Positions 12,770 through 23,481 of a stretch of DNA of 64,000 nt are shown in pieces. A program made the position numbers and the translations under genes. Position 1 is the stretch's first letter; each line of letters starts with the position of its first letter. Under the pieces are notes generated by a model, which had not been told where the DNA came from, made no database searches, and saw nothing but the letters and a program-made list of their open reading frames with translations. Source of the DNA: Adiantum capillus-veneris (taxonomy: Eukaryota > Streptophyta > Polypodiopsida > Polypodiales > Pteridaceae); the NCBI GenBank assembly GCA_014529385.2, contig CM043952.1:150935057-150999056 (forward strand), written 5' to 3'.

Positions 12770-12855
<86 letters not shown>
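12770..12855. repeat. (CT)n(CA)n compound microsatellite
   Basis: A CT run directly joined to a CA run, the same arrangement as at 8096-8162. Confidence 0.95.
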
Positions 12856-12859
<4 letters not shown>

Positions 12860-13624
12860 GCGCATATGCGCTCACACAATTATAATGAGCTTGATAAATT
12901 TATCTTCCAAGTTCTTTTTGTCCATGTCAAGCTCTGTGTGTGATTTTGCCTGTGGATTTAGGCATACATTAGCTTGAAATTTGGTTGTGTTTGCTTCCAA
13001 ATGGTTTAGCACTACTTTCACACTAATCGGACACTAATACAACACAAATTTTGCACTAAATCATCATTGATTATGTATCACTTCCATAAGTGTACAATAG
13101 ATGCATTTATTGGGGATTTCAATGTGGTTTGTGGTCAGTGCGTCTCGCATGTTTTTCATGGTTTGAGGATTTCTTTGAAGGTTTAGATTGAGATAGCTAT
13201 GGCATCAAAAATCTATATACACAGAAACGCATGTTAAAACATGTGCCTTGCACGAAAAGACTATTGATGGGTACTTCTCAAAGTAAGGCGTAACTATGGA
13301 AGCATTAAAACAAAGCTTTACAAGCTTCCAGCACTTTAGCAAGGGTTTGCAGTCCTTTCCTTATCATGATGGACATTTCACGTTTCTATGTTTTACAGAG
13401 AGATGTTGGGCCAACAGCTTTGATGCTAAGCTTGGGTAAGTAGGTCTTTGCAAATCTAGCACCGAGCATTGGAGGAGAACCATATATGACTATTAGCACC
13501 TTACGTGGCTGCCTCAAAGGGTATCTTCTTTGTATTGTCAGTATGAGTATGAGTATCAATTCGTCCTGTTCCTTGGTGCAACTTTGGTGGGTGCACCACG
13601 ATCTAGAGGTATAAATTGCGTTAG

Positions 13625-13809
13625 TGAAGGGGATCGGGGAGCACCACAGACGGAGAGTGAGAGAGAGAGAAGGAGATACACACGATGTGGGTGGGGAGAC
13701 TCTGAAGTGAGCAGCCCCCTATACACTTATGCTATGTATAAAGTATACAAGTCAGTGGGCACCCAGATTCTGGGCAGTCGGGCAAGGCACATGCGCCTAT
13801 ACCCCAACA
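13625..13809 (-). repeat. 3' LTR of the copia element
   Basis: 185 bp, TGAAGGGG at the low end and CCCCAACA at the high end on the plus strand, so TGTTGGGG...CCCCTTCA in element orientation. It differs from the partner by about 13 substitutions and one 2-bp indel by eye. Confidence 0.93.
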
Positions 13810-13826
13810 ACCTCCCACTTAAAGGC
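13810..13826 (-). promoter_or_regulatory. polypurine tract of the copia element
   Basis: The minus strand reads AAGTGGGAGGT immediately before the 3' LTR start TGTTGGGG, as expected for plus-strand priming. Confidence 0.75.
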
Positions 13827-13888
13827 GACTGTGCCTTTAAGCAAGAGAACCTAGTCTAAAGACTACAAAAGGTGAGAGAAAACCGCTC

Positions 13889-14401
13889 TCAACCGATGCC
13901 CACTGGCTGGATATGATCGTGTGCATCCGGCTGTCCTGCTCTCGTGTAAGTCCATACACCACCAGACGTACCGCACACGTACTGCAAGTATGTACGCAAT
14001 ACCTGCATATCTCCCTCGTGCACTATGCCATCATCAGTCAACAAACGACTGACAACCCCAACTGCAAATGCTCCCACTGCAGCTGCGATATCCGATCTCA
14101 AGATCAGCATCTCATACATGAGACCACCGAATGCCGATGCAATGCTAGCGGGCCCTGCTAGCTCTACGGAGCATGCATCAACATATATATCCCTGGCAAT
14201 AGGCATCTCTGACTGACAAGGCGTGTCAGCCACATGCATCTCCTGACTGTCCGCAAAAGACGTATCAACCTGTCGTGCAACCTCAGAGCAAACCAGCTGC
14301 TCTAGGTGTCTGCTGGAAGACATATCCTGCACAACTATATCCCCATGCTCACTGTCGAGCACAGAAAGGAATGACTGCATAATCGTTGACATCTCAGCCT
14401 C
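13889..14401 (-). pseudogene. copia RT C-terminal remnant joined behind gag-protease
   Basis: In frame with the preceding gag, separated only by a TAG at 14402-14404. The segment with FGGLMYEMLILRSDIAAAVG, followed by VVSRLL and LRTYLQYVCGT, matches the end of copia reverse transcriptase, where TRPDI and an RYL-GT motif are usual. The first about 70 residues are low-complexity acidic sequence that I do not recognise. Integrase, the RT catalytic core and RNase H are absent, so a large internal deletion joined these parts. Confidence 0.72.
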
Positions 14402-15718
14402 CTATGCAATCATCCACTGTAAACATGACCACTCAATCTGTTGTGACTCACTAGAGCTCTCATGCTCTAACTCCATATGCATAGACTCTTGCACAGCGTC
14501 CTCCTGTCGTGACTCACTAGAGCAAGACCGCTCTACCTGTCTATCCTGCATAGAAGTATCTCGCACAACTGACTCTCTGCTTTGCTCAGTCACTAGCAAA
14601 GCATGCATGTATGACTCTGTCACCTCTCTGTGTGACTGCTCAAGTCGTGCCCCAACTGTGTGCACAACGAGCTCACTACTCTGCACTCCATGCAAAGTAT
14701 CATGCAACCCACAAGCAAAAGAGACTCGCCTGCTCTCTCGCTGTCTACCTGGCTGCATGATCACAGAGACAACACCGTCTCTCACGTGATCCACATGCAA
14801 TGGGTAACCTGTACCACTCCTGACACCTCTCGCAATCACTAGCGAACCCAAATGCATCACAAAATCTCGCTCTCGTAGCGAAATCTGACATCCACAATCT
14901 CTAAGCTGACCAATCGAGATCAAACTCACTGTCAAATCTGGTACATAGCGCACATGTCGTAACAAGTAAGATGCACCACTCGGTAATGACAGTCTCACAT
15001 CTCCTGCACCTGCTATCGCATGCACCGATCCATCGGTCAAACGTACACTGCCAAGCATCCCGCTAGAATAGCTACAAAACCATTCACGATGCGGCGTGAC
15101 ATGAAATATAGCTTCTGCGTCTAGCAACCACTGCGAAGGGAGTGCACTATCCACATGTATAGTATCTCGTGCATAGCTCGAGGTAAAAGTGACATCCCCG
15201 TCACTAGTATACTCCGACACTACATCTGCATCAACTGTCAAAGCAACTGAGTCCATGGCATCACTACATACATCTTTGAGACTGCCATGTCTCCTACGAT
15301 GTCGCATACGACGAAAACAGCGCCGTCTAACGTGTCCAGAATGACCACAATACCAACATGTCACCTGTCGGCGTGCTCGTGAATGTACATGTCTCACACG
15401 AGTCCGTGATGACTCAGATCTATCATACATATCATGTAATCTGCGCCAAAGTGCTCTCGAAGTAGTCTCATACATAACAAGAGCATATACAGATTCCGCA
15501 AGGTGCAAAGAGAGCGTAGATAGTGCCATCTCCTCTAGCTCCTGCCACTGATCGTCAGACATGTTTGAAGGTCTACCTGCATCACCACTCAATGGTCGAT
15601 GCAACCCTCGCTGTGTCAATGCATCAAGCATACACTCTCTCCATGCCGCAAAGTCTGACCCATCAAACACGCGCATCTGTGAGAGGTCACAATTTGATCG
15701 ATCACCTGTCTCTGCCAT
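14402..15718 (-). pseudogene. copia gag-protease
   Basis: The start chosen is the ATG giving MAETGDRS at 15718; an open frame extends 11 codons upstream. The N-terminal about 130 residues match the copia gag pattern, including FDGSDFAAWRECM and LWRRLHDMYD. A zinc knuckle CWYCGHSGHVRRRC follows with canonical spacing. Next comes the protease-like segment (WLLDAEAIFHVT, then LRHVRYVPDLTVSLISIGQL). The protease active site normally reads D-S-G-A; here it is D-A-E-A, so cleavage is probably lost. The frame ends in an amber TAG and then continues in frame into the next block. It would supply capsid proteins for the element. Confidence 0.85.
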
Positions 15719-15751
15719 GAGCACAATGTAGCAAACTAGCAGCAAAACCAC

Positions 15752-16553
15752 CTCACCAACAACACCTGGAAACTATCTACAAATATGGCCAGAAACACAA
15801 TGTAAAACCTATGAGACACACTCCAAAATAGAGCTCCCGCAATGTCAATACAAGCCTCGCCTACTCTAGTATCACACTGCAATCTGTGAGCTAATCACCA
15901 AGCCCACACTGTGCGGTATCGATGCATACACACGCACAAATCTCTCACCTGCAGAGAACACCGCACGCAAATGCTGAGTGCAACCTGCAATCTCTACCTA
16001 AATCGCATAAATGATACGCATAAAACTCCTGGGAAAATTTCGCCAGAGTTTCGACGCACAATGGCTATCAACAAAAATAACCATTGTCCTGCAAGCTCAA
16101 TACAATGAGCAATCAATGTGCATCAAACTACACTCAACATACATGCATAAGCTCTGCAAAACTATGGCAAACAATGCTCGAGATCACAAGACTCTCCCAC
16201 CTGAGAGCAAACCACTGTCTCAAGCAAAGAAAGATACACAACTCCTCACTCTTGTGAGAGTGGATACGAAACACAAAACTGTGTCCAAAGTGACAAAACC
16301 TATCAAAGTGAGAGTAAACATTCGATCACAAACTATGGCGAGAATCTGGGAAAAATCCGACAGAATTTTCCCTGAAAAGTGAGCAAAAGACTCAAGTACA
16401 ATCTCTACCATAAACCATAACACTACTCAATGCCAATGAGTAGAAATGCCAAAATGGCTCCACATTTTCACATACAATGGCAATCCGCACTCAACGTACA
16501 TCAACGGAGTGACTGCGCATAAGCAAACGCCAAAAGATTTGCAATCCGGAAAC
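15752..16553 (-). other. copia leader, gag-proximal part
   Basis: Non-coding leader between gag and the nested transposon. Its compositional style (repeated GCATA/ATGC words) matches the other half at 28263-29047. Confidence 0.6.
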
Positions 16554-16592
16554 TTGACATTAGGGAATTTCGGAGGTCATTTGGAGGGCCTT
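16554..16592 (+). repeat. left terminal inverted repeat of the 11.7-kb transposon
   Basis: Starts TTGACATTAGGGAATTTC and ends CATTTGGAGGGCCTT. It pairs with 28224-28262 with four mismatches. Confidence 0.85.
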
Positions 16593-16757
16593 CTAAGAAA
16601 ATGTATTTTTTGCACTCTCTCTCTAGAAAAAATGGCAAATAATAGAGCTGGGTCTTTCATAGTAAAAGTTCAAAAAGTGTACTTTAAGTAAATTCCTTAC
16701 TCTTCTGAACATTCGTTCGTAGTGATTGAGGGATAATCCTCTTTTCAGTTGCATTGA

Positions 16758-19609
16758 ATGAACCTCGTCAATATGGAGGGAATGAGGCTAACATGGAGGG
16801 ACGAAGGCGCAGCCGCTATTCACTTTCCATTAAACCTGCACATTTGGCTAATTGCGCACTCCTCAAATGGCACAAATGTTACCCAGAAACGAGCTAAATA
16901 TCACCTTCACATTGATTTGGACAATGAGTACCAACCATTGATTAAGCGCAGTAAAACAAACACACATATACCTCCCGCTTCCATAGACACGCTCAGAGCT
17001 CAGGGAGCTAAACACATAGATATCTGGACGAGAGGCTCTCTCTACCCTAAGAATCCAATGACTAATGCGTCTCCACCGTTTGTCAATCCTACAAGCTTAG
17101 GGACCTTTGCTGGTGATGGAGAAAAGGGCCTTCTGGGTTATTGTAAATCTCTTACAAGAGAAGCTGAAACTTACAAGGGCATTCTCCAAGCTCAACAATG
17201 TGAGATTGTTCGCCTTTCACATTTACATTCTACAGATCAGGTTACCATTTTGCAATATAAAACAGAGGTACAAGAACTGAAAGGAAAGGTGCGAAGTTGT
17301 CAAATGAATGACACCATCTTGGGTGGTCGTATCCGAAAGAAGAAATTGCGCAATCTTGAAACATTGCAGGTTGCATCAGGAGGTCTCAAGAAAAGAATCC
17401 GAGCATTAAGGTGATGCTTCTTGGTTGGCTACATTGTCTTAGTTAAGTAATCTTTTTGTTTTTTCTTGTTATGCATTGTTTTCATGTGCCTAAATAGTGT
17501 TAGTGAAGCAAATTTTCTGTTATTTACTTATGCATTGTCTTCATGTAGAGATTCAATCTATCCTGACAAGGAAAACATTGACCCCAAAGCCAATATAGAA
17601 AAGAGATTGAAGCCACTTATAAGTAGAAGCCTGGCAGTAGATATAGTACATGACAAGAAGTTTAAGGTCCTACAACGAAATGTAGTGGACCGTTTTATTT
17701 CAGAGAACTCAGTGCCTGCAAAAGAGATACAAGGTACACTTGATTCACTTGGTGTAAGCAAAAGAGGATATTCGGCTATCCAAAAGTCTGTCTCATCCAT
17801 CTTTGTTAAAAAGGGTATAAAAATCCAAACTTCTACCATCATCCTCAAGTGTTTGGAAAGAGAGGCTTCAGCTTAACGAGGCACAGGGAGACTATCTTGG
17901 ACAGCCCTTTCATATTAAAGCAACTTACAGTGGCCATGGAGCAAACATGGCATATGATGAGTTTAATAATATTTTTATGGACCTGCGGATATTACAGAAG
18001 AGAATGGTGGAGTTTTACAACATCACATTTGAAGAGTCACGAGGGGTATTACATTTTGTGTTAAAACTGGATGAGTGTGAGCTTGTTAAAGAGAAAAAGC
18101 TAGAGCGTGTTACTATTACTTTAATGAATAGATCCCTCTCAAAGTGTCCCAGTGATGATCCTTTATATTTTAGTGTTCAATCAGAATCTAACATACGGTG
18201 GCTTGGTGCGTTTGAGGTAAGCGAGATTCTCAGGTAAGCTCAAATGTTCACATCTACTTAAGTCTCATTTATTTTGTGTTGCAGGTAAAGAAAGAAGATC
18301 ATGAGATTCTATATTGGGTGTTCCATCGAACTAATATTCCGGAGGTGATTGATCGACAGACTAACCAGGGAGAGGTACTACGTCTAGATGGAAGGGGAGA
18401 CTTTCAAGTTCAGTGGCATCTTGCAGGTGACCTCAAAACATTAAAGTGCATGTATAATTGTGGAATGGGTGCAATGGCAAAGTCGCCGTGTTTGTTCTGC
18501 ATGGAGCCTACAAAGGTCATGGACCCAAAGTGGTGGAGAAAAGCTCCAACACGTCACATTGAGGATCCTGCTTTTCGACCGGTTTTGAAAATACCACTTG
18601 TGAATGTCCACATTTGTACAATGCATGCCCTTTGTAGAATTGTGGAGAAATTGGTCTACTTATATATCGGGTTTGCTTGGAAGATTAAGAAATCGACAGA
18701 ACGACAAGTAGCCCTGCAGTGCTTAGAAATGGTACTGTCGGATATGGGGCTTCATGGTGGCAATGTGAAAATCCAGCGGGATGAAAAGAGATCAACTGCT
18801 AAGAAGGATGTCCCATGCAAACCATCCATCGGTGGGGTGAAGGCACGGAGGTTTTTATCTAAACCCCAAGGTACAAGAGATCCGAAGCTAACAAAACATG
18901 GAAAAATATACAACACATCTTATGTTAGCAAGGTAGAGTATCAGAGCTGGAAAAAGCTACATATTGCAGTCAAAGACCAAGAACCAACTACTCGTAACAC
19001 GAAGGCTGAGGTTTGGCGATCAATAGACATCCTATTTTTGATGTGCGACAAAGATGACTGGTCACAAGGTGATATGAACAAGTTCAAGGAGAATCTCAAC
19101 CTTCTGAAAAAATCATTCAAGACAGCATGGACAGACACCCAGATTACTCACTACATGGTATTATCGTGTATTTCATTCTCTCTTATGTGCAAATATGTGA
19201 GTGTAAAACATTCTAACTAATCTGTTTTCATATCCAGCACATCATCTTCAATCATTTACCATATTTTATACAAAAGTATGGGAACCCGGCAATATGGAAT
19301 ACCCAAGGGATGGAAAAGTCTCATTACATGGCGAGGAATGCTTATTTCAGGCACACACGACATGGTGGCTCTCGAATCAAGGCTAACAGTTTGAGAGAAC
19401 TATTTGAATGGTTCTATCGTAGAATCATTCATCGAATGCAAGCAAAAGAAGTCTTGGCAAATTCAGCAACAGCACAAGCCATCAGACATTTACAACAACA
19501 AAAAGTTAAAAGATCAATGGCATACAACAACTCCGGAGCTCGTGAAAGTCAACGAAGGTGGAGAGAGACAATGGTGTATGTGAATCACAAGTGGAGAAAG
19601 ATACTCTGA
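16758..19609 (+). CDS. gene A: large DDE-like transposase (one apparent frameshift)
   Basis: Exons by GT-AG sites and frame: 16758-17410, 17549-18216, 18285-19157, 19238-19609; roughly 855 residues. One extra base near 17850 shifts the frame inside exon 2; removing it gives a smooth read into VWKERLQLNEAQG. The N-terminus is variable with a probable coiled coil (about residues 130-215). The C-terminal half has a transposase-like series of acidic residues: LKLDECE, then HLAGDLKTLK followed by a Cys-X2-Cys motif (CLFC), a HALCRIVEKL helix, and QGMEKSHY in the last exon before RHTRHGG. D, D and E from these would be the candidate catalytic triad. It lies just inside the left terminal repeat, as expected. 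The ADLK/CxxC arrangement recalls transposase-like proteins of some plants and cnidarians, but I cannot name the superfamily. Confidence 0.72.
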
Positions 19610-19672
19610 GTGGATGACATTGTACAAAATTTATGTAATACATGATCTTATACAATTGTTACTTGAAGTGTA

Positions 19673-20127
19673 TCAAGATTTTGAAGGTTCAATTTTGTTT
19701 TTTGGCACGTCACCCTTGTAACGAATCATGAGATGTTTGCCATACTCTAAAAGTTCATCTAGGTTTTGTCTACCAAGAGCTAGTGCCATTGATGTGTAGG
19801 TGTAGTAATACGCTGCCCGACCACCTGTATAGCCCGGGCAGTAACCAAAACAATCTCTAGCAAACACTTTGTCCACAAGAATGACTTTATCTGCACTTTT
19901 GGGTAGCACGGGTCCACCCAAGAAGCGTGATAGTGTCTTGAATGTGTAAGTTGCTATTGAACCCTCTTGTGACATGGAATTGTGAAAAACTACTATCGGC
20001 GACTCGCAAAGCTTTGAAAGGTACTGCGCTAGGGCCGCATCCCTTCCACGATACTCTCGAATCCGCCGCCGAAGGAAGTCATCCTTGTCAGCAATCCAAG
20101 ACTGCACATATCATGTCAGAAGTGACA

Positions 20128-20194
<67 letters not shown>

Positions 20195-21342
20195 ACCATG
20201 AAGCTCTCATCCTGCAGAAAGAGGTTTTCCTGCCACAGGTCTACAGATGTAGTTGACCCCTTACCTGAATGGTTAAACCAATCCTCCACTTCTTTGTTAC
20301 TTGTTGATGGTCTTAGGCTTTGTCTTATTGCTTGGAAGGTGGCTTCATCAGGTAGTGTCTCCTTGTATTTTTCAGCTTTCTCAAAGCATCTTCGGAGGCA
20401 TTCCATTGGATTGTTGGATGTTTCCATTGCCTCATCATCACTACTATCCTCTGAAACAAATCCACTCCTCTCCTCTTGGACTCTGGAAATAATAGCCAGG
20501 GAGAAATCCTCCCTTAAATAAAAGACGCTTTGCACATCATGTAAGAAGATATAGGTCCTCTCTCCAATCCTGAAGTCACGCACAGCAGGCAACATCATCT
20601 GAGCATGCTTCTCAGTGAAGTTACTGACATCCAATGGAAGTTTGATTTCTGTGGTTTTCACAGAGAGCATCTTACTTCTTTGTACTTCAATTGCCTCAAC
20701 CTCAAGGTCGATTGTATCTTCAACCTCCTTGAATTCTTGTATATGAGTTGTCTCCTCGCATTCTTCATCTGGTGCTGCATCCTGCTCCTCTAACACCTCA
20801 TCAGGTTTCTGCATGAGGAATCCAAACAGGCTGTTCAGGTAAATCATAAAGCCAAAGGCTTCCTGAATGAGTTTGCATTCTTTTTGGTGCAAAGGGCAGG
20901 CTGAATGTCGGCAAGAAGGTGGTAATTCCCTATACTTCTTCAGTCCCTGTCCCTTTCCACCACAGTCATTTAAATGCACAAGAGTCATAGTGGGCAGAAC
21001 AACCCTCCCTACCTGCACCATCACTTCAAACTTATCTCTGTAGGACTGCAAGAAATTACTGTGCTGAGCTAACAGGTCTTCAATGTCAAACTTTGGATTA
21101 AACATAGAATGAACTAGATCAAACTTGTCCCCAACACCACAAGATGCTGCAAAATCAAACAGCCTCTCATCAGTTGCAGCTGGGTCTTCCAGAGAAGATA
21201 CATCCTCTTTGGCTTTACATTTAGTTGCACAGGGACTACTTTCTAGCACATCTACATCATCTGAGAAGTCTATATTCCTCTTTCTTGTATTTTTCTTGAC
21301 AAGTACTGTACAGGGTGAGGGATCCTCTTGCCCTGGTGACCT
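19673..21342 (-). CDS. gene B: unrecognised protein of the 11.7-kb transposon
   Basis: Two exons are clear: about 21342-20197 and 20101-19673. They are separated by an intron (20196-20102) that consists mostly of (CT)n on this strand; donor and acceptor keep the frame. The product is about 520 residues. It has an acidic middle part (near EECEETTHIQEFKEVEDTIDLE) and a CRHSACPLHQKEC cluster. The C-terminal domain contains CFGYCPGYTGGRAAYYYTYT. I recognise no family. The true start is uncertain: an in-frame TAA precedes the first block and a plausible coding stretch lies beyond it (about 21480-21350), so this copy may be broken or have another upstream exon. It converges on gene A with only 63 bases between the stop codons. 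Confidence 0.6.
20131..20192. repeat. (GA)n microsatellite in the gene B intron
   Basis: About 30 GA units filling most of a 95-base intron. Confidence 0.9.
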
Positions 21343-21529
21343 CTCTGATTAATCTTCACCAATTGACTTTTCTTCAGATATGTCCTGACAAAAGTCGACA
21401 GTTCTTTTGGCAGAAACATTAAGCAACATAGCCTGCAAAGGTTGAAATCCTGGCACAAGCTCTGGGTCTGGTTTCAGCCTCTTCTGCCTACTGGACCTTA
21501 ATCCTATTCATCAGGAAACATGACAAGTC

Positions 21530-21566
<37 letters not shown>

Positions 21567-21573
21567 CCATATA

Positions 21574-21616
<43 letters not shown>

Positions 21617-21649
21617 GTCTCTCTCCAAAGCACAAACAAAAACACACAT

Positions 21650-21700
<51 letters not shown>

Positions 21701-21710
21701 GTGTCTCTTT

Positions 21711-21773
21711 GTACTAAAGGTGCGCAAGGACGACAACATACTTTTTGCCACTCTCTACGCGCGCCTTAAGTAC
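21711..21773. repeat. palindromic unit 1
   Basis: GTACTAAAGGTGCGC at one end and GCGCGCCTTAAGTAC at the other; hairpin-forming. Confidence 0.8.
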
Positions 21774-21827
<54 letters not shown>

Positions 21828-21833
21828 TAACTA

Positions 21834-21894
21834 TACTATAGGCGCGCGGAGAGAGCTGCAGCCAGTGTTTAGTTGGCTCTGCGCGCCGTTGGTA
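21834..21894. repeat. palindromic unit 2
   Basis: TACTATAGGCGCGCGGAGAG paired with GGCTCTGCGCGCCGTTGGTA. Confidence 0.8.
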
Positions 21895-22060
21895 ACGGGG
21901 ACAGAGAGGGGAGGGAGAGAGAGAGTGTGTATGTCTCTGTGTGTGTGTCTGTGTGTATGTGTGTATGTGTGTGTGTCTATGTGTGTGTGTCTCTGTCTAT
22001 GGAAGTATGTGTTGAGGTGTGTGTGTGTGTTGAACAACTGTCTGGGTTTTTCTTTGTTTA

Positions 22061-22098
<38 letters not shown>

Positions 22099-22362
22099 CA
22101 ATTTGTACCAACTGTTGGAAATACAGAGAAAAAGAGTGAGAGATCACCTTTTGTTGGTGGGGTTTGCAGAAACTCCAACGGAGGTGTCTCCTCCATTGAT
22201 TTTTTTCTATCAAACTGACTCTGTCTCTCTCCCTCTCTCTCTCTGAGAGTAAGGAGTCCCTCTCTCTATCTCTCTCTCAATCTATCTCTCTCTCTCTCTC
22301 CTTCTCTCTTTCTATGGTTCTCTCTCTCTCTCTGTCTCTCTATCACTCTCTGGCAGTAATGA

Positions 22363-22419
<57 letters not shown>

Positions 22420-22596
22420 TCTCTCTCAAAATCACACTTATAACGGATACACACGGCGGCGCCCCACGTGTTACTATAAAATAGAGTATAATTGCATGTT
22501 GTCGCACGTGCGGTCATTATTGAGACCGTATACTTTTGTACGTCATATATAGAGGTCATGAGAGAGAAAACCCACACCTCGTAAAAGAGAGTGAGT

Positions 22597-22657
<61 letters not shown>

Positions 22658-22865
22658 CCGTCGTCTGCGTCTCCGACAGCAAGCCGACCCATCGACATAA
22701 CGAAGGTCTGCGTCCTCATGAGGTTTGGCCCTCTCTCTCTCTCTCCCTCTGCTTATGAAATTTCCCTCTGCCTTTGCCTCTATCTCTCTCTCTCTGTTTA
22801 TGTCACAGTATATTGCATATCTAGCTCTGTCTTAACAAACAACACACACATACAGTCACAAACAC

Positions 22866-22905
<40 letters not shown>

Positions 22906-22998
22906 AACACACAGACACACAAATAAAACATACACACACACACAGAGACACAAATATAACGTACACACACACATACAGAGACACACACACACACATAG

Positions 22999-23204
<206 letters not shown>

Positions 23205-23295
23205 TGTGCATTGACCAGTGTATGTGTGAGTGTTATAGAGAGAGGATGTAAGACGGGGGAAAGAGAGAGAGAGAGTGTGTGTTTCTTTTACCTTA

Positions 23296-23356
23296 TACTA
23301 ACGGCGCGCGGAGGTGTTTTTTGAGGTCAAAACATGCTCCACGCGTGCCTTTAGTA
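23296..23356. repeat. palindromic unit 4
   Basis: TACTAACGGCGCGCGGAGGT paired with GCTCCACGCGTGCCTTTAGT. Confidence 0.8.
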
Positions 23357-23412
23357 ATGGGAGTCTCTCACTCTCTCTCTATTTAAATATGCTAAGCTAT
23401 AGAAAGGAGAGA

Positions 23413-23460
<48 letters not shown>

Positions 23461-23481
23461 CCTCTTTTTGTATACAGTGAA

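Larger units (their letters stand above)
10256..13619. other. DCD 3' flank and intergenic DNA without a recognised gene
   Basis: Open frames are short and resemble nothing known. There is a (GA)n run at 12038-12070, a tandem duplication at 12425-12519, and a (CT)n(CA)n compound microsatellite at about 12770-12855. Confidence 0.6.

Noticed and set aside
13530-13859. 109-residue plus-strand frame across the left copia LTR
   Set aside because: Crosses an LTR boundary and is antisense to the element; no homology.
16446-16691. Plus-strand frame over the left TIR
   Set aside because: It spans the transposon/copia boundary, so it cannot be a gene of either.
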